Assembly: GCA_900768135.1 (NCBI GenBank)
Contig: CAAGBT010000091.1
Coordinates: 1 to 23,288, forward strand
Length of the DNA: 23,288 nucleotides
Direction: 5' to 3'
Origin: an uncultured Oscillospiraceae bacterium
GTDB lineage: Bacteria; Bacillota; Clostridia; Oscillospirales; Oscillospiraceae
Of this stretch, positions 13,172-20,181 are shown one piece after another (position 1 is the first letter of the stretch; every line of letters starts with the position of its first letter). Below the pieces are notes generated by a model, which was not told where the DNA came from, ran no database searches, and was given only the letters and a program-made list of their open reading frames with translations. The translations under genes and the position numbers were made by a program.

Positions 13172-15806
13172 TATTCTCATTTCGGGCTATTACGGGTTCG
13201 ACAATATCGGCGATGAGTCCATCCTGCGCACACTGGTTTCTTCGCTGCGCGAGCATATTCCAGGCTGTTCCCTCACGGTGCTGTCCCATAACCCGGCGGC
13301 GACCCGTGAGAAGTACGGCGTGGAGGCGGTGGATCGGATGTCCCCGGCGGCGATCCTGCGCGCGGTGAAAAGGTGCGATATGCTGATCTCCGGAGGCGGA
13401 AGCCTGCTGCAGGATGTAACGAGCAGCAAAAGCCTGCACTATTATCTGGCCATTATTCGCTGCGCGGAATTTTTCCGCAAGAAGGTCTTCATCTATTCGC
13501 AGGGCATCGGACCGATCGACCGTCCGGGCAGCCGTCGCGCTGCGGCACGCGCGCTGCGGCGCGCGGACGGCATCGTTGTGCGCGACGAGCGCTCGGCGGC
13601 GCTGCTGGAGGAGATCGGCATCCCGCACGACCGGGTCGTCATCACCGCCGACCCGGTCATCCGCATGAAAAAGCCTGACAAGGCGGTCGGCGCGGAGATC
13701 CTGCGCAGAGCGGGCGTTACGCTGGACGGGCGGCTGACTGTGGGCTGGGCGATCCGCGAAAAGGACCGCGACAGCCGCTTTGTTGCCGAGATACTCAAGT
13801 CCATCCGCTGGCTGAAGGAGAAGTACGACGCGCAGTCGGTACTCATCCCATTCCACTATGAAGAGGACGGCGAGGTCTGCCGTCATATCGCCGCGCAGCT
13901 TCCCGATGATACGGCGGTCTGCCTGAACGAGAAATACCTTTCCGAGGATATGCTCTCCATCATCGGCAGCATGGACGTCCTTGTGGGGGTCCGCCTGCAT
14001 TCGCTCATTTATGCCGCCATCATGGGAGTCCCGCTCATCGGCATTTCATATGATCCGAAGTGTACGGCGTTTCTTCACTCTGTGGGGCTTGACAAGCTCA
14101 GCACGAGAGACGCCTTTACGGCGGAGATCTTTGCGCCGGCCTTTGCGCAGACGCTGGAAACAGGAACGCAGCAGGTCGAATGCGTGGAGAAACATATGGA
14201 CGAGCTTTCCCGAAAACTCGACACGAACGAGGAGATGATCTGCGCGATTATGAAAAACGAAAAGGAACCGAAGCCGGAGAAACCGCGCGGAGCAGGGAAG
14301 TCCGGCGTTCGGACGGCAGGCGCGATCAGCATCGTCTTTCTGCTCACGCTGTTTGCAAAGCTTCTCGGCGTGGTGCGCGAAATGATGCAGGCCAACATCT
14401 TCGGCACCGGGATCGACGCTGACCTTTATACCGCATCGTATAACTCAACGCTGTATCTGTTCACCACCGTCTGCTACGCCCTGTGCATCGCAGCGGTGCC
14501 GATCCTCACCAAGGAATTTGCCGCAGACCGCAGGCGCGGCGTGCGCGCAGCCAACAATCTGATGACCGTTACGCTGCTCGGCGCGCTTGCTGCGGTCGTG
14601 CTGTGGCAGGTCTTTGCGTCCACGCCGCTGGTCGGCGCGGTCTGGGATCTGGACGCAGCCGAGCTGCCGCGCCTTACAGGCTACATCCGCATCATGGCCT
14701 GCGCGCTGCCGGTCGTGGCGGCGGCGTATCTGAACGTTGCCATCTTTCAGGCGACCGACCACTATGAATTGCAGGGCAGCATGAGCATTCCCTATAACGC
14801 GTTTCTTGCGGTCTTTCTGCTCACGCTGGGCGCAAAATGGGGCATCGGCGGGGTCGTGATTGCCAGCTCGTGCGCGTGGCTTTTGCAGCTTGCCATGAGC
14901 ATCCCGTATGTAAGAAAGGAACGCTATTTTTACCGCCCGATGCTCGACCGCAGGGCGGACTATATCGGCACTTACTTCAAAACGGCGCTTGTCACGGTGC
15001 TGACCACCTCGGTGTTCCTCTTCTGTTATCTCATCGATACGGCGACAGCCACCGCCTTTAACGACAGCGCCGTGAGCGCTTTCTACTATGCCGACAAGCT
15101 CTTCACGCCGCTCACGACCACGGTGCTTTACAGCATCAGCGCGGTCATGTTCCCCCGGTTCAACCGCGAATTTACAAAAGAGGATACGAAGGGCTACCTC
15201 GGCTACATCTGGAACGTGACGGAAAACACGCTGCTGTTTATTTTCCCGGTCTGCGCAATGATGTGCGCCTTCGGGACGGATATTATCCGCGTCATCTTTG
15301 AAAGCGGCAGCTTCACCGCCGAGTCCACAGCGATGACGGGCAGCATCTTTGCCCGCTATGCCCTCGGCATGAGCGCGTTTGCTGTGCTGGACCTGCTGAA
15401 CAAGGCTTATTACGCAATGAAAAAGACGCTCGTGCCGCTGCTGATCAACCTGGGAGTGCTGGCGCTGAATGTGGCGCTCAACCGCCTCTTCTACACGGAC
15501 ACCGGCGTGGCGGCGGCTACCTCGCTTGCGCTGACCATCGGCGCGCTTGCCATGATCGTTCAGCTTTTTCACGGCACGAAGACGGTGCGCTTTATCCCGC
15601 TGATGAAGGGTCTTGCCGCTACGGCGGCGATGTCGCTCGTACTCTGCGGCGGCCGCGCGCTGCTCGTCACGGCGGACGACAGCAAGCTGATGCTTGTTGT
15701 CAAGTGCGGCCTGACAGGCGTTGTGGGCTGCGCGGTGTATGTGGCGGTCAGCCTGATCCTGAAGCAGGATATCATTGCGGATACCCTGAAAAAGTTGAGA
15801 AAGTAA
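13164..15806 (+). CDS. csaB: CsaB pyruvyl transferase fused to MurJ-like flippase
   Basis: An 880-residue single frame with two domains. Residues 1 to about 355 are a CsaB polysaccharide pyruvyl transferase: N-terminal ISGYYGFDNIGDES, SGGGSLLQD, and the late VGVRLHSLIYAAIMGVPLIG motif. CsaB adds a pyruvate ketal to wall polysaccharide, the anchor for SLH-domain surface proteins. After a charged linker (about 363-380, MKNEKEPKPEKPRG) residues 382-880 form a MurJ/MviN-type flippase with 12-14 membrane helices; KLLGVVREMMQANIFGTG matches the first MurJ helix and its arginine loop. MurJ moves lipid II across the membrane; related proteins move other lipid-linked sugars. Both halves are full length. 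ATG codons at residues 358 and 363, with an upstream GAGGAG, could allow separate translation of the flippase. The frame overlaps DUF5693 by eight bases. Confidence 0.88.
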   Translation: MYNILISGYYGFDNIGDESILRTLVSSLREHIPGCSLTVLSHNPAATREKYGVEAVDRMSPAAILRAVKRCDMLISGGGSLLQDVTSSKSLHYYLAIIRCAEFFRKKVFIYSQGIGPIDRPGSRRAAARALRRADGIVVRDERSAALLEEIGIPHDRVVITADPVIRMKKPDKAVGAEILRRAGVTLDGRLTVGWAIREKDRDSRFVAEILKSIRWLKEKYDAQSVLIPFHYEEDGEVCRHIAAQLPDDTAVCLNEKYLSEDMLSIIGSMDVLVGVRLHSLIYAAIMGVPLIGISYDPKCTAFLHSVGLDKLSTRDAFTAEIFAPAFAQTLETGTQQVECVEKHMDELSRKLDTNEEMICAIMKNEKEPKPEKPRGAGKSGVRTAGAISIVFLLTLFAKLLGVVREMMQANIFGTGIDADLYTASYNSTLYLFTTVCYALCIAAVPILTKEFAADRRRGVRAANNLMTVTLLGALAAVVLWQVFASTPLVGAVWDLDAAELPRLTGYIRIMACALPVVAAAYLNVAIFQATDHYELQGSMSIPYNAFLAVFLLTLGAKWGIGGVVIASSCAWLLQLAMSIPYVRKERYFYRPMLDRRADYIGTYFKTALVTVLTTSVFLFCYLIDTATATAFNDSAVSAFYYADKLFTPLTTTVLYSISAVMFPRFNREFTKEDTKGYLGYIWNVTENTLLFIFPVCAMMCAFGTDIIRVIFESGSFTAESTAMTGSIFARYALGMSAFAVLDLLNKAYYAMKKTLVPLLINLGVLALNVALNRLFYTDTGVAAATSLALTIGALAMIVQLFHGTKTVRFIPLMKGLAATAAMSLVLCGGRALLVTADDSKLMLVVKCGLTGVVGCAVYVAVSLILKQDIIADTLKKLRK

Positions 15807-15849
15807 GCTTTTGAGTCATCTTCTGCGCGGCGCAGAGGGAAGGATATCA

Positions 15850-15889
15850 AAAAGGGACATTCTCTTTTGCAAAAGAGAATGTCCCTTTT
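15850..15889. terminator. Bidirectional terminator between csaB-murJ and ruvX
   Basis: A 19-bp perfect inverted repeat (15850-15868 with 15871-15889) with terminal A and T runs between convergent genes. Confidence 0.9.
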
Positions 15890-15922
15890 ATCCCGTACAG
15901 CGCCTTGCGCCGCAAAGCGCCG

Positions 15923-16342
15923 TCAGCCCTGACGTTTTTTGTAGGTCAAATAACCTTCCAGCATCAAGCTCGCCGCAACAGCATCAACGGTCTTCTTGCG
16001 CTCCTTGGCGCGCTTGCCGTTATTCAGTAAAATATTGTGCGCGTCCACGGTCGTGCGGCGCTCGTCCCAGAGCGTGACGGGCAGGGAAGAGGCTTCTCGC
16101 AGCATTTCCGCAAAGCGTTCCGCTTTTTCCGCGCGGGGACCGCGCGTTCCGTCCATGTTGAGCGGGTGTCCCAGCACCAGCTCGCTCACCTCATGCTCCC
16201 GAACCAGCGGCAGCAGCTTTTCGATCACCGCCTCCGGCCGGTAGGCAGTGATGACGGTTGAATAGCCCGTAAGCGTCAGCGTGCGGTCGGAGATGGCGAC
16301 GCCGGTATGCGCATCGCCGTAGTCGATTGCCATGATCTTCAT
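15923..16342 (-). CDS. ruvX: Holliday-junction resolvase-like protein RuvX (YqgF)
   Basis: A 139-residue RNase-H-fold protein of the RuvX/YqgF family, implicated in Holliday-junction resolution and 16S rRNA end processing. Key acids are visible: Asp7 in MAIDYGDAHTGVAISD, the glutamate before LVLGHPLNMDGT, and the DERRTT and VDAVAASLML blocks with the last catalytic Asp. The usual GLP in the second block is GHP here. Length matches the family (about 140). AAGGGG lies about nine bases before the ATG. It is a lone leftward gene, divergent from rpmG; the common alaS-ruvX neighbourhood is not present. Confidence 0.93.
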   Translation of the reverse strand: MKIMAIDYGDAHTGVAISDRTLTLTGYSTVITAYRPEAVIEKLLPLVREHEVSELVLGHPLNMDGTRGPRAEKAERFAEMLREASSLPVTLWDERRTTVDAHNILLNNGKRAKERKKTVDAVAASLMLEGYLTYKKRQG

Positions 16343-16374
16343 ATATAATCCCCTTCAAAACACATAGTGAGACT

Positions 16375-16402
16375 ATTATACAAAAAAAATCTCACTTTTC
16401 AA
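16375..16402 (-). promoter_or_regulatory. Promoter of ruvX
   Basis: Read leftward: -35 TTGAAA (16402-16397), 16-base T-rich spacer, -10 TATAAT (16380-16375), about 32 bases before the ATG. Confidence 0.75.
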
Positions 16403-16413
16403 GCATTTTGTGC

Positions 16414-16442
16414 TTGACGGAAAACTTGCCGTGTGGTACTAT
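16414..16442 (+). promoter_or_regulatory. Promoter of rpmG-secE-nusG-rplK-rplA
   Basis: -35 TTGACG (16414-16419), 17-base spacer, -10 TACTAT (16437-16442). The -35 lies 12 bases from the divergent ruvX -35. Confidence 0.75.
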
Positions 16443-16448
16443 TTTACT

Positions 16449-16579
16449 TACCTGTGAAAGAGGGCTTTCTTTTTGCGCGCTTCTGCTTCTCTGCGCGCAG
16501 AGGAGGAGTTCCCCTTAAATTCCAAACAGGGAGGCAATCGTCAGCCCCGCCGCGCGGGGACTGACCAAATAAGGAGGTG
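16449..16579 (+). promoter_or_regulatory. Structured 5' leader of rpmG
   Basis: About 135 untranslated bases with no start codon of note. A GCGCGC...GCGCGC pair can form one hairpin (about 16475-16499). A second, strong hairpin pairs GTCAG (16540-16544) with CTGAC (16561-16565) and CCCCG with CGGGG inside it. It ends six bases before the AAGGAGGTG ribosome site (16571-16579), so it could affect rpmG translation. No known RNA family is recognised. Confidence 0.4.
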
Positions 16580-16586
16580 CCGTTAG

Positions 16587-16736
16587 ATGCGCATTAAGAT
16601 CACGCTCAGATGCAACGAGTGCAAGCAGAGAAACTACAACACGATGAAGAACAAGAAGAACACCCCGGACAAGCTTGAGCTGAACAAGTACTGCCCCTTC
16701 TGCAAGAAGCACACCGTCCACACCGAAACCAAGTAA
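16587..16736 (+). CDS. rpmG: 50S ribosomal protein L33
   Basis: A 49-residue L33 of the large ribosomal subunit, located near the E site. It is the zinc-binding (C+) form: two CxxC pairs at C9/C12 (RCNECKQRNY) and C36/C39 (YCPFCKKHT) make a zinc ribbon. Length is typical. AAGGAGGTG lies eight bases before the ATG. Its place as first gene ahead of secE and nusG is the standard Bacillota arrangement. Some Bacillota carry a second, cysteine-free L33 used under zinc shortage; none is seen here. Confidence 0.97.
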   Translation: MRIKITLRCNECKQRNYNTMKNKKNTPDKLELNKYCPFCKKHTVHTETK

Positions 16737-16757
16737 TCAGGAAAGGTTGTTTAAAAC

Positions 16758-16967
16758 ATGGCAGAAGAAAAGAAGAAAAAGGACCGGCTGAAATGGTTCC
16801 GTGAAATGAGAAGCGAACTGAAGAAGGTCGTATGGCCCACGCCCGCCGCCACCGCAAAGAACACCGGCACGGTGCTGCTTTGCTCCCTCGTTGTGGGTGC
16901 GTGCATCTGCCTCTTCGATTATGTTGCCGTATCCGCAGTGCATCTGCTGATCGGTCTCGCGGGCTGA
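16758..16967 (+). CDS. secE: Preprotein translocase subunit SecE
   Basis: A 69-residue single-spanning SecE, an essential part of the SecYEG protein-export channel. A basic amphipathic N-terminal helix is followed by the conserved EMRSELKKVVWPTPAATAKN segment, which lies on the membrane surface and contacts SecY, and one membrane helix (about residues 38-62). It is the short one-helix form usual in Gram-positive bacteria. AGGAAAGG provides the ribosome site. It sits between rpmG and nusG, 13 bases before nusG. Confidence 0.97.
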   Translation: MAEEKKKKDRLKWFREMRSELKKVVWPTPAATAKNTGTVLLCSLVVGACICLFDYVAVSAVHLLIGLAG

Positions 16968-16980
16968 CAGGAGCGTAGCC

Positions 16981-17511
16981 ATGGCTGATAATGCTAAGTG
17001 GTATGTTGCGCATACCTACTCCGGCTATGAAAATGCAGTCAAGACCGCCATTGAGAAGTTCGTCGCCAACCGCCATTTGGAGGACAAGATATTCGACATT
17101 CGGGTCCCGCTGGAAACGGTCACGGAAGTGACGGATTCTGGCGAGGTCAAGGAGGTCGAGCGCAAGGTCTTCCCAGGCTATGTGCTTGTCAAGATGATCA
17201 TGACGGACGACACCTGGCATCTGATCCGCAACATTCGCGGCGTGACCGGCTTTGTCGGCACCGCGAACAACGAACCCATTCCTCTTACGGAAGAGGAAGT
17301 CCTGGCTCTTGGCATGGAGCGCCGCGAGATCGTGGTGCGCTACAATGTCGGCGACCAGGTCAAGATCACCGATGGCCCGCTTTCGTCCTTCCTCGGCACG
17401 GTCGAAGAGATCGATGCAGAGAAGAACAAGGTGTGCGTGGTCGTGTCCATGTTCGGGCGCGAGACGCCGGTCGAGCTGGAACTCGATCAGGTCGAAGTGG
17501 TGGAACCGTAA
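16981..17511 (+). CDS. nusG: Transcription elongation/antitermination factor NusG
   Basis: A 176-residue NusG, which binds the RNA polymerase clamp through its NGN domain and couples to Rho or the ribosome through its KOW domain. The NGN domain starts with WYVAHTYSGYE and contains RKVFPGYVLVKM; the KOW domain is near residues 125-155 (GDQVKITDGPLSSFLGTV). Length is typical. AGGAG lies about eight bases before the ATG. A structured leader for rplK follows directly. Confidence 0.98.
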   Translation: MADNAKWYVAHTYSGYENAVKTAIEKFVANRHLEDKIFDIRVPLETVTEVTDSGEVKEVERKVFPGYVLVKMIMTDDTWHLIRNIRGVTGFVGTANNEPIPLTEEEVLALGMERREIVVRYNVGDQVKITDGPLSSFLGTVEEIDAEKNKVCVVVSMFGRETPVELELDQVEVVEP

Positions 17512-17530
17512 TCACCGCCAGAAGCGATGA

Positions 17531-17605
17531 GCCGCAGAAGCGGCAAACGTGGGAGAGACGGAACACGTCTCGCCAAGGGCGGCCGGAACTGCCGGCCGTT
17601 ACCAC
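17531..17605 (+). promoter_or_regulatory. Structured rplK-rplA leader (candidate autoregulatory RNA)
   Basis: Three hairpins lie between nusG and rplK: GCCGC-AGAA-GCGGC (17531-17544), GAGACG-GAACA-CGTCTC (17555-17571) and CGGCCGG-AACTG-CCGGCCG (17580-17598). GTGG (17549-17552) can pair with CCAC (17602-17605), closing the last two into a three-way junction. In bacteria L1 represses the L11-L1 messenger by binding this region, so an L1 or L11 control site is the likely role. A GTGGGAG...ACCACAT frame is, as I recall it, common before rplK in Gram-positives. Confidence 0.5.
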
Positions 17606-17629
17606 ATCAATATTAAGGAGGTGCCTCTT

Positions 17630-18055
17630 ATGGCACAGAAGATCACCGGTTACGTTAAGCTGCAGATCCCTGCAGGCAAAGCAACTCCCGCACCCCCCGT
17701 TGGCCCCGCGCTCGGTCAGCACGGCGTCAACATCGCTGCGTTCACCAAGGAATTCAACGAGCGCACCAAGAATGACATGGGCCTTATCATCCCCGTTGTC
17801 ATCACGGTGTATGCCGACCGTTCCTTCTCCTTCATCACCAAGACTCCTCCCGCTGCCGTCCTCATCAAGAAGGAATGCAACATCGAGTCCGGCTCCGGCG
17901 TTCCCAACAAGACGAAGGTCGCCACCATTTCCAAGGCTTCCGTTCAGAAGATCGCCGAGATGAAGATGCGCGACCTCAATGCGGCTTCTCTCGAGTCTGC
18001 AATGAGCATGATCGCCGGCACTGCACGCTCCATGGGCGTTGTCGTCGAAGAGTAA
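17630..18055 (+). CDS. rplK: 50S ribosomal protein L11
   Basis: A 141-residue L11, the exact usual length. It binds 23S rRNA at the GTPase-associated centre together with L10 and L7/L12. The N-terminal proline-rich IPAGKATPAPPVGPALGQHG hinge and the C-terminal RNA-binding domain (GSGVPNKTKVATISKASVQ, ending GTARSMGVVVE) are typical. The ATG at 17630 has AAGGAGGTG eight bases upstream; the longer open frame from 17549 runs through the leader structure and is rejected. Confidence 0.98.
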   Translation: MAQKITGYVKLQIPAGKATPAPPVGPALGQHGVNIAAFTKEFNERTKNDMGLIIPVVITVYADRSFSFITKTPPAAVLIKKECNIESGSGVPNKTKVATISKASVQKIAEMKMRDLNAASLESAMSMIAGTARSMGVVVEE

Positions 18056-18069
18056 GGAGGGTGTGAACA

Positions 18070-18759
18070 ATGTTTAGAGGTAAGAAGTATCAGGACGCTG
18101 CAAAGCAGATCGAAAAGAATACGCAGTATGATGCCGCAGAGGGCTTCGGCCTGATCTGCAAGACCGCTTCCGCGAAGTTCGACGAGACCGTCGAGCTGCA
18201 CGTCAAGCTGGGCGTTGACTCCCGCCACGCCGACCAGCAGGTCCGCGGCGCTATCGTTCTCCCCAACGGTACGGGCAAGAACGTCCGCGTGCTTGTCTTC
18301 GCCAAGGGCGACAAGGCTGAAGCCGCCAAGGCTGCCGGCGCGGACTATGTCGGCGAAATGGACATGGTCGAGAAGATCCAGAAGGAAAACTGGTTCGATT
18401 TCGATGTCGTCGTCGCTTCCCCCGATATGATGGGTATCGTTGGCCGTCTCGGTAAGGTTCTCGGCCCCAAGGGCCTGATGCCCTCCCCGAAGGCCGGTAC
18501 CGTTACGCCCGACGTTGCCAAGGCCGTTCAGGAGTCCAAGGCCGGTAAGGTCGAGTATCGTCTCGATAAGACCAACATCATTCACTGCCCCATCGGCAAG
18601 GTTTCCTTCGGCCCCGAGAAGCTCACCGAGAACTTCAACGCTCTCATGGGCGCGATCCTCAAGGCCAAGCCCGCCGCCGCCAAGGGCCAGTATATCAAGT
18701 CCTGCGTCGCCGCCTCCACCATGGGTCCCGGCGTCAAGATGAATGCTGCAAAGATCTAA
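18070..18759 (+). CDS. rplA: 50S ribosomal protein L1
   Basis: A 229-residue L1, forming the ribosomal L1 stalk at the E site and normally repressing its own operon. Typical blocks are FDETVELHVKLGVD, the QVRGAIVLPNGTGK motif, and VLGPKGLMPSPKAGTVTPD in the second domain. GGAGG lies about eight bases before the ATG, 14 bases after the rplK stop. No clear terminator follows; the next promoter starts within 30 bases. Confidence 0.98.
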   Translation: MFRGKKYQDAAKQIEKNTQYDAAEGFGLICKTASAKFDETVELHVKLGVDSRHADQQVRGAIVLPNGTGKNVRVLVFAKGDKAEAAKAAGADYVGEMDMVEKIQKENWFDFDVVVASPDMMGIVGRLGKVLGPKGLMPSPKAGTVTPDVAKAVQESKAGKVEYRLDKTNIIHCPIGKVSFGPEKLTENFNALMGAILKAKPAAAKGQYIKSCVAASTMGPGVKMNAAKI

Positions 18760-18787
18760 AAGATCTCGCAAAAAATGATATTTGGGG

Positions 18788-18816
18788 TTGACAATCGTGC
18801 CGACCTTGAATATAAT
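18788..18816 (+). promoter_or_regulatory. Promoter of rplJ-rplL
   Basis: -35 TTGACA (18788-18793), 17-base spacer, -10 TATAAT (18811-18816). Both hexamers match consensus exactly, fitting a highly expressed ribosomal operon. Confidence 0.9.
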
Positions 18817-18822
18817 AGCAGA

Positions 18823-18937
18823 GCGTTCCAAAGACAGCAGGTGAGGCTTGCCTCGTAAGTCCTGCCGAGGATGGCAAACATTTTATGGTTGCTTTACCGT
18901 CCTCATGTCGTTCAACATGAGGACGGTTTCCTTTTTT
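18823..18937 (+). ncRNA. Ribosomal protein L10 leader
   Basis: The leader carries the conserved CCAAAGACAGCAGG ... CCTGCCGAGG core (18828-18870), which forms the L10-binding kink-turn element with an inner GAGGC/CCTC hairpin. It is followed by a 13-bp terminator hairpin and T run. Binding of L10(L12)4 is known to favour attenuation in Bacillota; the same layout is seen here. Confidence 0.9.
18896..18937 (+). terminator. Attenuator hairpin in L10 leader
   Basis: A 13-bp perfect stem (18896-18908 with 18915-18927, six-base loop) followed by TTCCTTTTTT. It lies inside the leader upstream of rplJ, so it acts as a conditional terminator. Confidence 0.85.
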
Positions 18938-19004
18938 AGAACGCCTCTTTTCCCCTGGCACGCGGATGCGTGCCGCAAAATCCAACGGAGGTGAAATCAA
19001 GAAA

Positions 19005-19538
19005 ATGCCTAACGCAAAAGTTCTGTCTGAAAAGCAGGCGATCGTAGCTTCCCTTACCGAGAAGCTGCAGGGCGCGGCTGCCGGCATCATCGTTGATTAC
19101 AAGGGCATCACCGTTGCGGAGGATACTGCTCTCCGTGCCGAGTGCCGTAAGAACGAGGTCGAGTACGCGGTCGTCAAGAACACCCTGCTCCGCTTTGCTT
19201 TCAACAACGTCGGTCTCAATGAGCTTGACGAGCAGCTGAACGGCACCACGTCTCTTGCCATTGCCGCCGATCCTGTCGCCCCTGCGCGCGTGATCGCTGA
19301 CTTTGCCAAGAAGCTCAACGGTAAGTTCGAGATCAAGGGCGGGTTCATGGAAGGCAAGGTTGTTGATATGGACACCATCAACGCCCTGGCTGCGATCCCC
19401 GCGCTGCCGGTCCTGCAGGCTCAGGTTCTGGGTACCATGCTGGCTCCCATTTCCGCGCTGGCCTGCGTTCTCAAGCAGATCGCCGAAAAGGACGGCGCTC
19501 CCGCCGAGGAGGCCGCCGAAGCTCCCGCCGCAGAATAA
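19005..19538 (+). CDS. rplJ: 50S ribosomal protein L10
   Basis: A 177-residue L10, base of the ribosomal stalk that carries L7/L12 dimers. The start MPNAKVLSEKQAIVASL and the DYKGITVAED...ALRAECRKNEVEYAVVKNTLL block are typical. The long C-terminal helix that binds L7/L12 runs from about residue 135, and the tail is Ala/Glu/Pro rich (APAEEAAEAPAAE). GGAGGTG lies about 11 bases before the ATG at 19005; the frame is open back to 18966 without a ribosome site. Controlled by the L10 leader attenuator. Confidence 0.97.
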   Translation: MPNAKVLSEKQAIVASLTEKLQGAAAGIIVDYKGITVAEDTALRAECRKNEVEYAVVKNTLLRFAFNNVGLNELDEQLNGTTSLAIAADPVAPARVIADFAKKLNGKFEIKGGFMEGKVVDMDTINALAAIPALPVLQAQVLGTMLAPISALACVLKQIAEKDGAPAEEAAEAPAAE

Positions 19539-19592
19539 TCTGCACCCCAACCAAATTTTTAAATCAAATTCTTATTCAGGAGGATCATTACA

Positions 19593-19964
19593 ATGAGCGA
19601 GAAAGTTACTGCTATGATCGAAGAAATCAAGGGCCTTACCGTCCTCGAACTCTCTGAGCTTGTCCACGCCCTCGAGGAAGAGTTCGGCGTTTCCGCCGCC
19701 GCTATGGCTGCTCCCGCTGCCGGCGCTGCTGCCGCTGCCGTTGAAGAGAAGACCGAGTTCGACGTCGTTCTCACCGGCTTCGATGCCGCTGCCAAGATCA
19801 AGGTCATCAAGGTTATCCGCGAGATCACCGGTCTGGGTCTGGCTGAGGCTAAGGCTTTCGTCGAAGGCGCTCCCAAGAACGTCAAGGAAGGCATTTCCAA
19901 GGACGATGCCGAGGCGCTCAAGAAGCAGCTCGAAGAGGCTGGCGCGAAGGTCGAGATCAAGTAA
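19593..19964 (+). CDS. rplL: 50S ribosomal protein L7/L12
   Basis: A 123-residue L7/L12, which recruits translational GTPases. The N-terminal dimerisation helices (VTAMIEEIKGLTVLELSELV), an Ala/Pro/Gly hinge (about 37-50, very alanine rich) and the C-terminal factor-binding domain (KIKVIKVIREITGLGLAEAK) are all complete. AGGAGG lies nine bases before the ATG. A strong terminator follows within 25 bases, so rpoB is not part of this transcript. Confidence 0.98.
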   Translation: MSEKVTAMIEEIKGLTVLELSELVHALEEEFGVSAAAMAAPAAGAAAAAVEEKTEFDVVLTGFDAAAKIKVIKVIREITGLGLAEAKAFVEGAPKNVKEGISKDDAEALKKQLEEAGAKVEIK

Positions 19965-19984
19965 TTTCACCTTACACACCGTTG

Positions 19985-20025
19985 AAAAAGGGAAGACTTT
20001 CCGAATGGAAGGTCTTCCTTTTTTT
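19985..20025 (+). terminator. Terminator after rplL
   Basis: Stem GGAAGACTTTCC/GGAAGGTCTTCC (one G-U pair, loop GAAT) preceded by an A run and followed by seven or more Ts. Confidence 0.9.
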
Positions 20026-20109
20026 GCAGAAGCCATCGCGCGGCCGCAGGTGCGCGGAGAAGCTGCACGTTGCGGAACTGCCGCGCCTGAAGCGAACGGG
20101 GAGGATTCA

Positions 20110-20149
20110 AAAAAGGAATCGGCAGCCAGCTGGCTGCCGATTCCTTTTT
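20110..20149. terminator. Bidirectional terminator downstream of the oxidoreductase gene
   Basis: A perfect 40-base palindrome (arms 20110-20129 and 20130-20149) flanked by A5 and T5. It ends the leftward oxidoreductase transcript and can back up the rplL terminator. Confidence 0.88.
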
Positions 20150-20181
20150 CCTGCAAGAGAATGCTTCTTTTCTGCAGATGG

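Noticed and set aside
10565..13180. An open frame of about 870 codons antisense to DUF5693 and the aldolase
   Set aside because: It mirrors real genes with strong family motifs on the other strand, is full of Arg/His/Gln/Ala from reversed GC-rich codons, and shows no domain.
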